A DNA stretch of 64,000 nt from Impatiens glandulifera (Eukaryota; Streptophyta; Magnoliopsida; Ericales; Balsaminaceae): positions 80,627,718-80,691,717 of the forward strand of contig NC_061862.1 of NCBI RefSeq assembly GCF_907164915.1, written 5' to 3'. The position numbers and the translations under genes are program-made. The notes beneath the pieces were generated by a model. The model was given only the letters and a program-made list of their open reading frames with translations, was not told the origin of the DNA and did not search any database. This document shows positions 10,310 to 23,560 of the stretch, piece after piece. How positions within the stretch are numbered: position 1 is the first letter of the stretch; every line of letters starts with the position of its first letter.

Positions 10310-10985
10310 GAGAATCTAGATGAAACCATGGTGAGGCCCAGAAGCAGCATATCCGACCATACCCATGTGGTGTCATAGATAGTCCAAGCCCAGAAACTTT
10401 GAGTTCGATAGGCCCACCACCAGACCCAGTCGAAGTTGGATCAAAAGAAGGGCGACAAAAGTGGTTTGGGCTCGCACCTTATCGGCATGTTGGGCTACAT
10501 TCTTCTTCTAATCCTTCGTAACTTCTTTAACTTATCTAGCCGGTTTGTTTGCTATATTTTGGTTGGAGAATGATTGATGGCTCGAAGTTGATTTCTTTTT
10601 CCCATTATAGTCGGCTTAGGTCAGTTGATGGCCTAGGTCGGTTCGAATTTAGAAAAAACAATTAATGACCTTATCACTTTCTTGATCGAATCTTATTCTC
10701 TCAACAAGTAAAACGAGTTACGAAACGTAGAAGAGATGATCATACGACTATTATGATCATTTCAAGTTGAAAACTTTATGGTTTGATTGAATAATAGTGA
10801 AGTTGGATTTATATCATTATTCAATAAAAATTATTATTCTTATTTATGCGTCGTAACCTCCAATACGTGTTGGGCGCGTTCGTCTCGTCTGTTCCTTGAG
10901 GTCGGGGCATTTCGTGTCTTGTGGTTAGTTTGGGCGTTAGTTTCTTGGGGCGCGCTAATTGGTGAGGGTGCTTTAGGCCTTGTTT
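10310..10985. other. GC-richer island, possible captured gene fragment (unit 1)
   Basis: Two islands of ordinary base composition (10310-10480 and 10850-10985) sit in AT-rich DNA. On the minus strand the first can be read as 'GGGPIELKVSGLGLSMTPHG' or, in another frame, as a possible C-terminus 'YAASGPHHGFI' plus stop. The second carries GGGCGCG and the TTAGGCCTTGTTTGATTTGGGCC motif. Homologues lie at 23081-23560 and 48801-49520. I do not recognise the source; it may be a captured exon or a degenerate transposon end. Confidence 0.35.
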
Positions 10986-12766
10986 GATTTGGGCCAAATA
11001 TTTTGCATTTTTTTAATTACATGTAAAATATACCAAATTATTTAATAGATATGACCTATTTTATTTATTATATTTTATAGCTTTATTTTTAATTATTTGG
11101 AGATTTAAATGTATAAAATATTTTTTTAAATAATTATATAATTTCGTTGTTACTGTTAATTTAATTATTTGAGATAAATGAATACAATATTTTACATAGA
11201 TAATTATTTAATTTATTTTTTGTCTTTAATTTTATTATTTTAAATTAAATGGATATAACATTTTTCTAAAATAATTATTTAATTTATTTTAGGACCAAAT
11301 TTAATTAATTTGGAATTAATGAATATAATATTTTTAATAATAATTATTTAATTTATTTTTGGATTAAATTTTAATTAATTTGAGATTAACGAACACACCA
11401 ACTTCTCAAATAATTATTTAATTTATTTTTGGAACAAATTTTATTTAATTTTAAATTAATGAATACAACATTTTTTCTCAAATAATTATTTAATTTATTT
11501 AAACACCTTAATCATATTTTGATGCATTACTTTGTAAAATTATTTTAACAACTCAGAACTATTTTAAATTTTTTTGAATTGGTTATGTCAAATTTTAATG
11601 TTTACAATATTATACAAATTAATATATTCAGATCGGAATTCTATTTTTTTAAATAAATTAGTGTAATTTTCACACCCTAATAATTTATAATAAATAAATT
11701 AATTTAAATAATTTGTCAATATTTAAAATTAAGTTAATAAAAAATTAAATAAATAAAATATTTATAACACGTACACTATTGACTATTAAAATAAAGTAGA
11801 GTGAATACGTTTAATCAATTAATTGGATATTTAAAGTCCTCATTTTCTTTCATGTGCCTATATATGTACATATACATGTTCCCAACCAATCAATTGGATA
11901 TTTAAAGTCCTCATTTTCTTTCATGTGCCTATATATGTACATATACATGTTCCCAACCAATCAAAATGTTTTTGAATACTATATTATTAAATTGAGTCGG
12001 GTTTAATGATAATGAAAAGTATCTGAAACTTAAAACTGACTCGTTCCTTTTTCGTTCGTCGTTCCGTTAGTAACCCAAATTTATTTTTTTCGTTTTGTCA
12101 CTTCATCTGCCATAATTGATTTCTTTATAGACCAATTTCTAATTATTTTAGGTTAAATGGATCCAACATTTTCCCAAAATAATTATTTTATTTAATTTTT
12201 CAACTAAATTTTAATTAATTTGGAATGATTTTAACATTTTTCAAAATAATTATATATTTTTGGATCAAATTTTAATTAATTTAAGACTAATGAATACAAT
12301 TTTCGCAAATAATTATTTAATTTATTTTTGGACCCAATTTTGATTAATTTGAAATTAATGAATAAATTTTTTTTCTTAAATAATTATTTAATTTATTTAA
12401 ACACATTAATGAGTATAATTTTTAGAAATTATTTTAACAACTCAAAATTATTTTAAAATTTTCTATGGATGGAATAAATCAAGTTTTAGTGTCTACAATA
12501 TTATAGAAACTACTATATTCTAATAAAAACTTTATTTTTAAATAAATTAGTGTAGTCTTTCCAGCCTAATCGTTTATAATAAAAATAATAATTTAAATAA
12601 GAATTTCGAACCGGAAGTGAATAAGTTTAATCAATCTAATTGGATATTTAGTCCGGGAGTGAATAATTTTAATCAATCTTATTGGATATTTAGTCTGAAT
12701 CTTTTGTTCTCAAACTCCATTTTCCAACCAATCAAAATACTTTTAAATATTATATTATTAAAATTA
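10986..12766. repeat. AT-rich degenerate tandem repeats (unit 1)
   Basis: Two stretches (about 11090-11520 and 12150-12420) consist of degenerate roughly 60-65-bp repeats built on AATAATTATTTAATTTATTT-TGGACCAAATTTTAATTAATTTG. Between them at 11821-11962 lies a perfect 71-bp direct duplication. No gene. Confidence 0.6.
11821..11962. repeat. Perfect 71-bp tandem duplication
   Basis: The segment starting AATTGGATATTTAAAG at 11821-11891 repeats exactly at 11892-11962. It contains the palindrome TATATGTACATATA. Units 2 and 4 have one copy, so it is a recent event. Confidence 0.9.
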
Positions 12767-12769
12767 TGT

Positions 12770-13478
12770 TCTTTTTCTTTAAAATTGCAAGAGCTTCAGA
12801 TAGTGTCATTCACAAATTCTAGAACTTTCTAGATGGCTTGGGTGCAAACGAGGTAATTCATTTAGACAATGTGGGGTAAGATGGTTGGTGGATAGTGGAT
12901 GATCTTTGAGGGTGTCATATGCTAACCTTCATGATTTATGATGTTTCAACATCCCATGCATTGGAGATGTAGTTTACTTCTGCATTAGTCTTTTTCAAAT
13001 TATATCAAAGATTGTATTGGTATTACGACTTGCCTTCGATGGCTTATTTCTTCAGTGCGTTGTTGTATCTCATTTCAAAAGCGATCAAGTCCCTCATCAA
13101 AATGTAGTTTCTGACAATCATGACTTTGGTGTACGCTACATTCATATTAATGTAGATCATATTTACATGAGTTTGTTCGTTCGACCGTCGATTAGTGAAG
13201 CCACAACCTTCCACCTATAATCATATGATTCAAAGATTTCACATACACCCTACTTAATACTCCTAAGGTTTCTCTCAAGCTTGTCCACCTCCAAGAACAT
13301 ACTGAACCAGCTTATGAAAACATTGATTAGCTATTCAATAGTTTGGTGTTGGGATATGTTTTGGCATATATATATACCACTCGGGTGAAAATTCTTCAAG
13401 ATACCGAGGTAACAATTGTAACACCTTAGGCTCCCCAAGCTACAATAACATGATGTTTGTCAAGTAAATGTTTTTTTT
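12770..13478 (-). mobile_element. Gypsy-type gag relic (unit 2)
   Basis: Homologous to 1503-1930 and 32307-33006, and longer than the unit 1 copy on its left side. The minus-strand coding frame is broken. The left edge at about 12768 cuts the gag just after the position of the zinc knuckle in the unit 4 copy. Confidence 0.6.
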
Positions 13479-13990
13479 TGTCAGGAAGTTATTCGACAGT
13501 AAGCATGTCATCATGGTGGAGATTTTTAATAGGATAACAAAGGCGAAATTCTATTTTTCTACTATCTATGGACAATGTAGCAGGAGAAAGAAAACAGTTA
13601 TGGAGAGAGCTCAAGAGTAAAGTTAATGATGATGAGCCTTGGATCTTAATGGGCGATTCAATGTCACCAGATTTATCCAAGAAAGAGAGCCAAAAACGGG
13701 GATCACGTTAGACATGCTGAACTTTAATGAATGCATCAAAGACATCAACTGTATCGAACCTTCTAGTTCAATTAATCTATTGTCAAGTAAATGTTCATCT
13801 AAATTGTCGGATCCTTATTCCCAACATACTTGGTCAGATGTGGTAATTTCAGTACATGAGGGATCACGTCACTCTTTTTTGTCTCCAATTTGTATTTTCA
13901 ATTGTCCCATATGTGTGTCGACTCTCCTTTAGTTATGGCATCCCTTTACGCTTTCCTTTTGATTGTCCCTAGTTCAACGTTGGTTCAAAA
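13479..13990 (+). mobile_element. LINE endonuclease relic (unit 2)
   Basis: Starts after a T-run at GTCAGGAAGTTATTCGACAG, the same point as residue 'KKLFDSKHVIMVEI' of the copy at 35684. It then runs through 'EREPKTGITLDMLNFNECIK', 'SSKCSSKLSDPYSQHTWSD' and 'SVHEGSRHSF'. Frameshifts near 13570 and 13655 break it. 5'-truncated, inactive. Confidence 0.7.
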
Positions 13991-14459
13991 AACCTCCATC
14001 TGTAAACCTGTTTTTTTAAGTTTAAATTGGAGTATTTAAATATAAAGTGAATAAAAAAATTAATTCAACCAAAATTTTCAAAATCATGTTAGTCTTGAAT
14101 CTCTACTCCAATATTTACAAAATTAAGTTGTAAATAAAATATAATAAACTTAAATATATAAAAATTAAAATTTATAAATAAATAAAATTACGGACAAAAT
14201 AGGAGATTAGGTTTTATATAATTTTTATAAACTTTTAGAATTTTTTAAACACCTAGTTAACCCCCACACTAATTTAGAATTTATATATTTTATTTTAATA
14301 AATTTAATTTCTCTTATAATGTATTTTATTTTAATATATTATATTTGTGAAATTAAGTAATTTATAAATATGTAGAGACATAAATTTGGTAATAATAATA
14401 AATAAAAAAATGTTGGACGAATTCATTGAAAAAATATGGAAAGACGAACTTAATATTAA
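13991..14459. other. AT-rich distal 5' flank of PR-1 copy 2
   Basis: No gene. Homologous to 2166-2603. Ends at the Helitron insertion point, base A14459. Confidence 0.5.
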
Positions 14460-14617
14460 CTAGCATTTAGTCCGTGCATTTGCACGAGTAATAATATAAA
14501 AATCGTGAAAAAAAATTACGGATAACATTTTTTATTTTATTTTTAACCGTTTTAAGTTTATGGGTGAGTCAACTCACAATCCGACACAAGTATTCATTTA
14601 CTCAACATCATTATATA

Positions 14618-16083
14618 TTAGTTAGTTAAAAAGTTGAACTTATATTAATATTAAAACGTCCCGCGTTTATCAAATTTGGTGTTGATTTTATAATATAAAG
14701 TCTTTGTAGCTTAGTTGGTTAAAGAGTTGTACTTGTTTTTGTTAGGTTGCAAGTTCGAAACATACCTCTAGCATTTTTAATTTTATTTTTAACCGTTTTA
14801 AATTTAAAAACGGGTCAACCCACAATCCGACCAAGTATCCAAATTAACCACAACTCTCGACCCGGCAATCCGGACACTTTAAAAATTAAGCATCATTATA
14901 TATATAGAGATTAGTTACTTAAAAAGTTGAACTTATATTAATATTAAAACGTCCCGCGTTTATCAAATTTGGTGTTGAATTTAAAATGTAAAGTCTTTGT
15001 AGCCTAGTTGGTTAAAGAGTTGTACTTGTTTTGTTAGATTGCAAGTTCGAAACATATCTCTAGCATTTTCAATTTTATTTTTAACCGTTTTAAATTTAAA
15101 AACGGGTCAACCCACAATCCGACCCAAATATCCAAATTAACCACATCTCTCGACCCGGCAATCCGGACACTTTAAAAATTAAGCATCATTATATATATAT
15201 ATAGATTAGTTAGTTAAAAAGTTGAACTTATATTAATATTAAAACGTCCCGCGTTTATCAAATTTGGTGTTGAATTTAAAATATAAAGTCTTTGTAGCCT
15301 AGTTGGTTAAAGAGTTGTACTTGTTTTGTTAGGTTGCAAGTTCGAAACATACCTCTAGCATTTTTAATTTTATTTTTAACCGTTTTAAATTTAAAAACGG
15401 GTCAACCCACAATCCGACCCAAGTATCCAAATTAACCACAGCTTTCGACCCGGCAATCCGGACATTTTAAAAATTAAGCATCATTATATATATATAGATT
15501 AGTTAGTTAAAAAGTTGAACTTATATTAATATTAAAACGTCCCGCGTTTATCAAATTTGGTGTTGAATTTAAAATATAAAGTCTTTGTAGCCTAGTTGGT
15601 TAAAGAGTTGTACTTGTTTTGTTAGGTTGCAAGTTCGAAACATACCTCTAACATTTTTAATTTTATTTTTAACCGTTTTAAATTTAAAAACGGGTCAACC
15701 CACAATCCGACCCAAGTATCCAAATTAACCACAGCTTTCGACCCGGCAATCCGGACACTTTAAAAATTAAGCATCATTATATATATATAGATTAGTTAGT
15801 TAAAAAGTTGAACTTATATTAATATTAAAACGTCCCGCGTTTATCAAATTTGGTGTTGAATTTAAATATAAAGTCTTTGTAGCCTAGTTGGTTAAAGAGT
15901 TGTACTTGTTTTGTTAGGTTGCAAGTTCGAAACATACCTCTAGCATTTTTAATTTTATTTTTAACCATTTTAAATTTAAAAACGGGTCAACCCACAATCC
16001 GACCCAAGTATCCAAATTAACCACAGCTCTCGACCCGGCAATCCGGACACTTTAAAAATTAAGCATCATTTTATATATATAGA
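14618..16083 (-). repeat. About five 293-bp tandem repeats inside the Helitron
   Basis: Repeat units start with GTTAGTTAAAAAGTTGAAC at about 14618, 14911, 15206, 15499 and 15793. Each ends in the Helitron 5'-terminal-like sequence TATATATATAGA (ends near 14908, 15205, 15498, 15791 and 16083), so the element carries five tandem copies of its own 5' end. The units are closely similar. Confidence 0.85.
14707..14775 (+). promoter_or_regulatory. tRNA-like Pol III box pair in the Helitron repeat (first of five)
   Basis: TAGCTTAGTTGG (14707-14718) matches the A-box consensus TRGCNNAGTNGG. AAGTTCGAAAC (14751-14761) resembles a B-box, and a T-run follows at about 14775. The pair recurs in each 293-bp repeat (for example at 15000, 15295, 15588 and 15880, with A-box TAGCCTAGTTGG). 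A full tRNA cloverleaf is not formed, so this is a tRNA-derived (SINE-like) segment, not a tRNA gene. Confidence 0.5.
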
Positions 16084-16152
16084 TTATTGATGGTTGGCTT
16101 CCATCACGCCGCCTCCTTCACCTTGGCCGCCGCCCATGACTTCCCTATCCAT
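16084..16152 (-). other. Conserved GC-rich 22-codon ORF (unit 2)
   Basis: Identical 22-codon minus-strand ORF to that at 2604-2672. Its TAA stop is the first host triplet after the Helitron, so the insertion left the ORF intact. Confidence 0.45.
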
Positions 16153-17262
16153 TTTCAGAATTTAACGAAAAACATAAATTTCAACTATTAAATTACTTAA
16201 ATTAATAATTAAAAAATATAATTAAAAAATTTAAATAGTCACTATAATAATTCAATAATTAAAAACATAAATAACCTGACTGTTTCATGAAACAAAGTTT
16301 CTTTGTAAACAATTAAAAAAATCCTCAAATAACAACATCAAACAAGGTATTTTTCAAAAATTCAATAGAAACTCTTCACAAATAACCAACATCAAACAAG
16401 CCCTAGTAAACTCAGTTAACTTCCACGGAACTGTTCGAGAATGACAAAAACAACTAATTCCATTAATTAATATATAGTACAAAGTTAATAACCAGTAGTT
16501 TTTCCTTTTTAAAATGATCAACATTATAATAATATATCAAGACTTGTTGTATCATTTTGAATTGGTATTTGGTATTGATATTGCATGCATGGAATAAAAC
16601 TAGACTTACATACATGGAATGGACAAACCAAATTTCCACGTGAGTTCATACTGGTTCAATGATGACGACCATTAATATTTTTTGGAAGGATTATTGTTTG
16701 GTTTTGGAAATAATAGGATTATTCCAGACAATTTTAGGTTAAGAAAAAAAAAAAAATTAGCATTGTTCTTGCATAATGACAATATATATACCTAATTAGT
16801 TTTAATTAAATACTTAATTATAACTATTTTTAATTAAATAGTTAGTGTATAAAAATATTTAATTATATATAACTAATAATAATATATAACTAATATTTTT
16901 TTATTTTTTTTTATTAATGTAACGTCTATTATTATTTCAAATAAATTCTCCATCTTATGAGTCGGTGCCTAAAAGACCAAATATCACGAGTTCGATTTTC
17001 ACTTTAACACTTTAAATTAAATTAATGTGAGGGTTATATAGAAGACCGTGTCAGTTTTGTCCATTTAAAAAAATAAATAATTATATAGGGGGTTTGGAAA
17101 TTCAATGAAAGTGGCAAAAGTTTTCCAGAGAATTATTCCTATAAATTACCCCATAATTTCATTAGCATAACACCACCTATAGATATCTACAGAAGTACTA
17201 CAATTAATATAATCCCACTTACCAAACTCAGCTAGTACTAGTTCTAAGGAAGATCCAACAGT
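16153..17262 (+). promoter_or_regulatory. Promoter of PR-1 copy 2
   Basis: G-box at 16637-16642, TGACG at 16663-16667, TATAAAT at 17140-17146. About 50 bases present in the other four promoters are missing near 16800. The 5' leader also differs, with ATAGATATCTAC in place of AGCTATCTACCTACATAC and an extra TAGTACTAG just before the start. It is the most altered of the five promoters. Confidence 0.6.
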
Positions 17263-17752
17263 ATGGGGCTTTACCATCTCTCACTAGCATTAGTTGTGAC
17301 ATTCATGGCCATGTCAATGCTTCCTCAACTCTCAACTGCCCAAAACTCCCCCCAAGACTATGTTGAGGCCCACAATGCTGCCCGGGCTCAGGTGGGAGTC
17401 GGGCCCATCGCTTGGGATGAAAACGTAGCCGCATTTGCTAGAAGTTACGCCAGCCAGAGAGCTGGGGACTGTAATCTCATGCACTCAGGTGGACCATATG
17501 GCGAAAACCTCGCAAAGGGTTTCCCGAACTTCACGGGGAGAGATGCTGTGAATATGTGGATCGAGGAGAAACCCTTCTACGACTATGACTCAAACACATG
17601 TGTCGGAGGTGAATGCTTACACTATACTCAGGTTGTGTGGCGTGATTCAGTAAGACTAGGATGTGCTAGGGTTCAATGCAATGACGCTTCGTGGGTTCGT
17701 CACTTGTAACTATGATCCTCGAGGCAACTTTGTTGGGGAGAGACCTTACTAG
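17263..17752 (+). pseudogene. PR1: PR-1 copy 2, frameshifted near the 3' end
   Basis: The first 141 residues equal copy 1. At codon 142 GGT is GCT (Gly to Ala), and one extra G in the run at about 17692-17694 (TCGTGGGTTC against TCGTGGTTC) shifts the frame, so the protein ends ...DASWVRHL at residue 148 (stop 17707-17709). Lost are Cys148, which pairs in a conserved disulphide, and the CAPE-type C-terminal peptide. That peptide is still encoded out of frame up to 17752. Signal peptide, CAP tetrad residues and five cysteines remain. The product is probably misfolded or non-signalling, and the gene is best treated as a recent pseudogene; a stable truncated protein cannot be excluded. A sequencing or assembly error in this G run is possible. 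Confidence 0.88.
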
Positions 17753-19586
17753 AAAACTGAAAGTCACAGTTATTGTCATGACTTTTAATTAATATAAGTA
17801 TGAATAAACTTTGTTTGTATTTAATTAAGGATGTCGTTTATGGGACCACATTATTAAAACAAACTCTAGTACGGTATGAAAAAATAAACTATAAATATGC
17901 CTAATATTTATTAAATAAAGAATATTTGTTTTTATGTTTGATTGCTAATTAATAATTATGTTTTTTTACCCTTGTTTGATTATCATCATTTAATCATTGT
18001 TAGAGTTTGTCTAATTTTGATTTTTGACTCTCCCATTTTTTGAATTTTAATAAATGTTTTAACCATTTTTAAAAATAAATTGGAATGTATGAGGGAATTA
18101 AAATAATGGCTCATCGATATTATGCTCCTTTCTGTATTTAACTAAGTTTGAGATATTTTTCCTTACATGACCTTATTTGAAATTGTTCCTTATAAAGTTT
18201 TTTTTGTTTAAAATTACTTATTTTACATTTAGTTTTGTTTGAACTTTAATCATCTAAAATCATTTAAAATATTGTAAAAATGTTAATTTTTACATAGTAT
18301 ATTTATTTTTTGTATTTATAAGTTCAACTGTAGAAAAAATTTTCACTTTCGTGTTCATGTGATTTCTTCAACTCAATTCTCAGACGATAACGCAGGTAAA
18401 CTTTTTAATTTATTTTTATTAAAATTACTTTTTGTACATTTAGTTTTGTTTGAATTTACATTTTAAATATCTAAAATCATATTAATGTTATAAAACTGTT
18501 AATATATGTTGAAAATATGCACAAATTCCTTATTCACGTAGTATTTTTATTTTTTGTAAGTTCAACTGCGGAAAAACTTTTACTTTTCATTTTTATGTGA
18601 TTTTGTTATTGTAATACAAAACTCGTAATATGTCTTGAATCGATCGGTCATACTAGACTTAGACCGATCGAAAAGGTGATTATCCTCTTAATAAGAATAA
18701 ATTTATAATGAGATTTAATGTAATTTGATTTGAAAATGAAGTGAGTTTGTTAATCGAAATAAGTCATAACCCAAATTTCATAAACATGACTTAATTAGAA
18801 CTTTAGGCGATAGATGATTTTAAATTAATTATCAAGAGAGATTAAATTTCGACCATAAAATAAAAGTTGTTCATACTTGAGTTATTTTTTATTTTGTATT
18901 GAAAAGCATCTAACTATTTCTAACAAAAATAAATGTGAAAGGAGCAATTTCAAACCAAATAAATTAACAAGGAGCAATTAAAAAAAAAACTATATATAAA
19001 AAATATTTCAAAATTAAATTTAGAGAGTATTATACCTTTTATCTTTAAAATAAATATTCTTAATTTCAAAAGGTTAGTTTTTCTTTCTGAATTCCTTCAT
19101 ATAACAAGTTTTTTATATTTCTTTTCTGGTTTGTATGACATTTTAATGTTCAATTGTTTTTTTTTTATAAAAATCTAATAGCTCTAGCATATTAAATATT
19201 ATTCAGCCTCTTTTCTTTTGTAGAGATTTTTACTTGCCAAAAATAAACAAAAGTGTAATTTTTGAAAAAAAAACATATTATTCGTCACTAAAACCACATA
19301 TTTTATATGCCTTAAAATAATTATAAAATGAGGTATATGGCAGTACTTAATTAATCAGCACAAATTATACATCGCTAAAAACATTGAATGACTCTCATTC
19401 TGTCTACGGGCATTAAACTATGTGAACTATTTGATTGATTTTGTTTTGTTCTGTTTATTTTTTTAATTTTTTTAATTTTCTTACTTTTTTAATTTTTTTA
19501 GTATATTCATTTAAATTAAATTAAGTTATGATATTTTATTTTATCTTATAACTTAAATTATGATGATTTCCTTGTATTTAGCATAG
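17753..19586. other. 3' flank of PR-1 copy 2
   Basis: AT-rich, no gene. Poly(A) signal AATAAA about 17801 and again near 17915. Collinear with the other units; it has the uninterrupted site for the unit 1 solo LTR at about 18698. Confidence 0.5.
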
Positions 19587-20089
19587 TGTCACAATCCTAG
19601 CTAGTCAGTCTTTCTAAGGATGCAAGAAGATTGAATACATTGAGAGAGAAAAAGGATGGAGAATATCTTGTTTATTACAAGTGTGAGGTACACGAATGTG
19701 AGGTATTGTGAGGTGCTTGGTTTATGGCCAAGACTTGTTTATATACAAGTGGATGGATCATTCTAGATCCTCCTTGACCTAATGTTTTCTAGATACTTCT
19801 ATATCTAAACTAGACCCAAGAATTCTTAGAGACTCCTAGAGAATTCTACAAACTACTTACAATTAAGAACTCCTAGAGAATTGTCCTATCCACATACTTT
19901 AGGAACTCCTTGAGAATTATAAAGAGTTCCATGAACTTATCTACAACTAGGAGCTTCGTGAGAATTCTATAAAGTTCCACAAAATGGAAAAGACCACAAA
20001 ACATAACAACATCTAGAACATTCTAGAACATGTGCATGAAGGCTTTACATTTTTGGATTTTGGTCACACCATTTGAATGGGTCGTGACA
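19587..20089 (-). mobile_element. Gypsy 3' LTR (unit 2)
   Basis: Minus-strand TGTCACGACCC (20089) to GGATTGTGACA (19587). Relative to units 1 and 4 about 64 bp at its 3' end (the GGTGACCGAG...CGCGCGGG segment) are missing; short ATCAC/GTCAC repeats at the break suggest a slippage-type deletion. A further 29-bp piece of the GAATTCTAGAGAG region is also missing near 19880. Confidence 0.7.
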
Positions 20090-20815
20090 TTCTCCCCCAC
20101 CTAAGTCATGGCTGTCCTCGGCATGTCCTTAGACAGATGCTCAGTATGATTTTTATCGATCAACTCCAACCGATATGAGACGTTTCCCACACATCCCTCG
20201 ATTTTGATCGGTCCCTCGCATTTGCGCACAAGCCCCTTGATCCCAGACCGTAGAGACTTCAATTGTTGTCGGGGTAACTTCCCCCTTTCTCGGTCCCCTT
20301 CCTTGATTACACACCCCTTATTCATCTTCTGGTGACTTTCTCCAAAGATTCTTGAGCACGATCTGCTTCCCCTTTTACAGATTTGGCGAGAGCGAAGGCA
20401 GATTGACTTTGGCCAACATAACATGTGGCCAAACCTTGTGGTGGTGATGGTAGTTCGGTGCCTTTAGCCTTGAGCCTCTCGAAGACCTTCCCGCACATTC
20501 TCTAGACTCCCTTAAGTACTTCCCCTTTCCCCTTGAAACTGTCCCCATCATCCTTCCTAGCAAAAGTGGAAAATGTCTCTTTACCACGTTTGCGACCTCG
20601 GATGAATCTCATCACAGAGAACATGCCCAATCCCTCTTATTCCCTTCTTGTTGGTATTACGTTAGTCTTCTTGTGATCCAAAATGATTAATGAATCGGAA
20701 TAAGGCATTATACAAGCGCATACATGATCGGTAGTCCCAACACTACATCGTAGTCTTTCATAGGGACTAAGGTAAACAAGACTGTCCCATTAATTTTTGT
20801 AGGCTTTGTTGGATG
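20090..20815 (-). pseudogene. Deleted gypsy polyprotein (unit 2)
   Basis: Fullest copy of this fragment. On the minus strand the protease end 'DYDVVLG' region (20795-20640) is followed by a pol tail with the pattern 'FAKSVKGEADRAQESLEK', 'KLPRQQLKSLRSGIKGLVRK', 'CEGPIKIEGCVGNVSYRLEL' and then the LTR. The pol tail is the segment after the integrase core of Ty3/gypsy elements. Reverse transcriptase, RNase H and integrase core are absent, and the frame has stops. Confidence 0.7.
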
Positions 20816-23080
<2,265 letters not shown>

Positions 23081-23560
23081 ATGAAACCATGGTGAGGCCC
23101 AGAAGCAGCATATCCAAGCATACCCATGAGGTGTCATAGATATTCCCTTTATAGTCCGGCTTAGGTCAGTTGATGGCCTAGGTTGGTTCGAATTTGGAAA
23201 TAATTATTAATGGCCTTATCACTTTCTTGATCGAATCTTATTTACTCGATAAGTAAAATGAGCAATGAAAGTAGGAGAAATGATCACACGATTATTATGA
23301 TCATTTCACTTCTTCAACTTTATATTTTGAATGAATAATACTAAGTTGGACTTTATCATTATTTAAGAAAGATTATTATTCTTATTCATGCATTGTGAAG
23401 AAGAAGACGAAGATCAACCTCCAATACGTGTTGGGCGCGTTCCGTGGAGTTCTGTCAGTGTTCCTTGAGGCCAGAGAATTCCGTTTCTAGGTGGTTAGTT
23501 TGGGCGTTAGTCTCCTAGAGCGCGCTAATTGTTGAGGGTGCTTTAGGCCTTGTTTTATTG
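23081..23560. other. GC-richer island (unit 2)
   Basis: Shortened homologue of 10310-10985: the segment from the PHG-coding part to the CCCATTATAG part is deleted around 23145. Contains TTGGGCGCGTTCC and the TTTAGGCCTTGTTTTATTGGG motif. Origin not recognised. Confidence 0.35.

Larger units (their letters stand above)
1503..12769. repeat. Tandem unit 1 of the PR-1 array
   Basis: Order within the unit: gypsy gag relic, LINE endonuclease relic, PR-1 copy 1, solo LTR, gypsy 3' LTR/pol relic, (TA)n, GC-richer island, AT-rich repeats. The right edge near 12769 is where the sequence switches to the gag relic that starts unit 2. Unit-specific features are the solo LTR, a templated deletion at 8126, a 71-bp tandem duplication at 11821 and absence of the 44-bp minisatellite. 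Confidence 0.8.
14460..16083 (-). mobile_element. Non-autonomous Helitron
   Basis: Read on the minus strand, the 1,624-bp insert begins TCTATATATATAAAATGATG (16083) and ends GGACTAAATGCTAG (14460), i.e. 5'-TC and 3'-CTAG. A hairpin CGTGC-(AAAT)-GCACG (14473-14486) lies about 9 bases before CTAG. It sits between A14459 and T16084 with no target duplication, and the uninterrupted site TTAATATTAATTATTGATGG is present in units 1, 3, 4 and 5. These are the defining marks of a Helitron. No Rep/helicase is encoded, so it depends on another element. Its 5' end lies directly against the stop codon of the conserved 22-codon ORF in the PR-1 promoter, moving everything upstream 1.6 kb away from copy 2. 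Confidence 0.9.

Noticed and set aside
14700..14775. tRNA gene in the Helitron repeats
   Set aside because: A- and B-box-like motifs are present but the arms do not pair into a cloverleaf, so it is a tRNA-derived segment at most.
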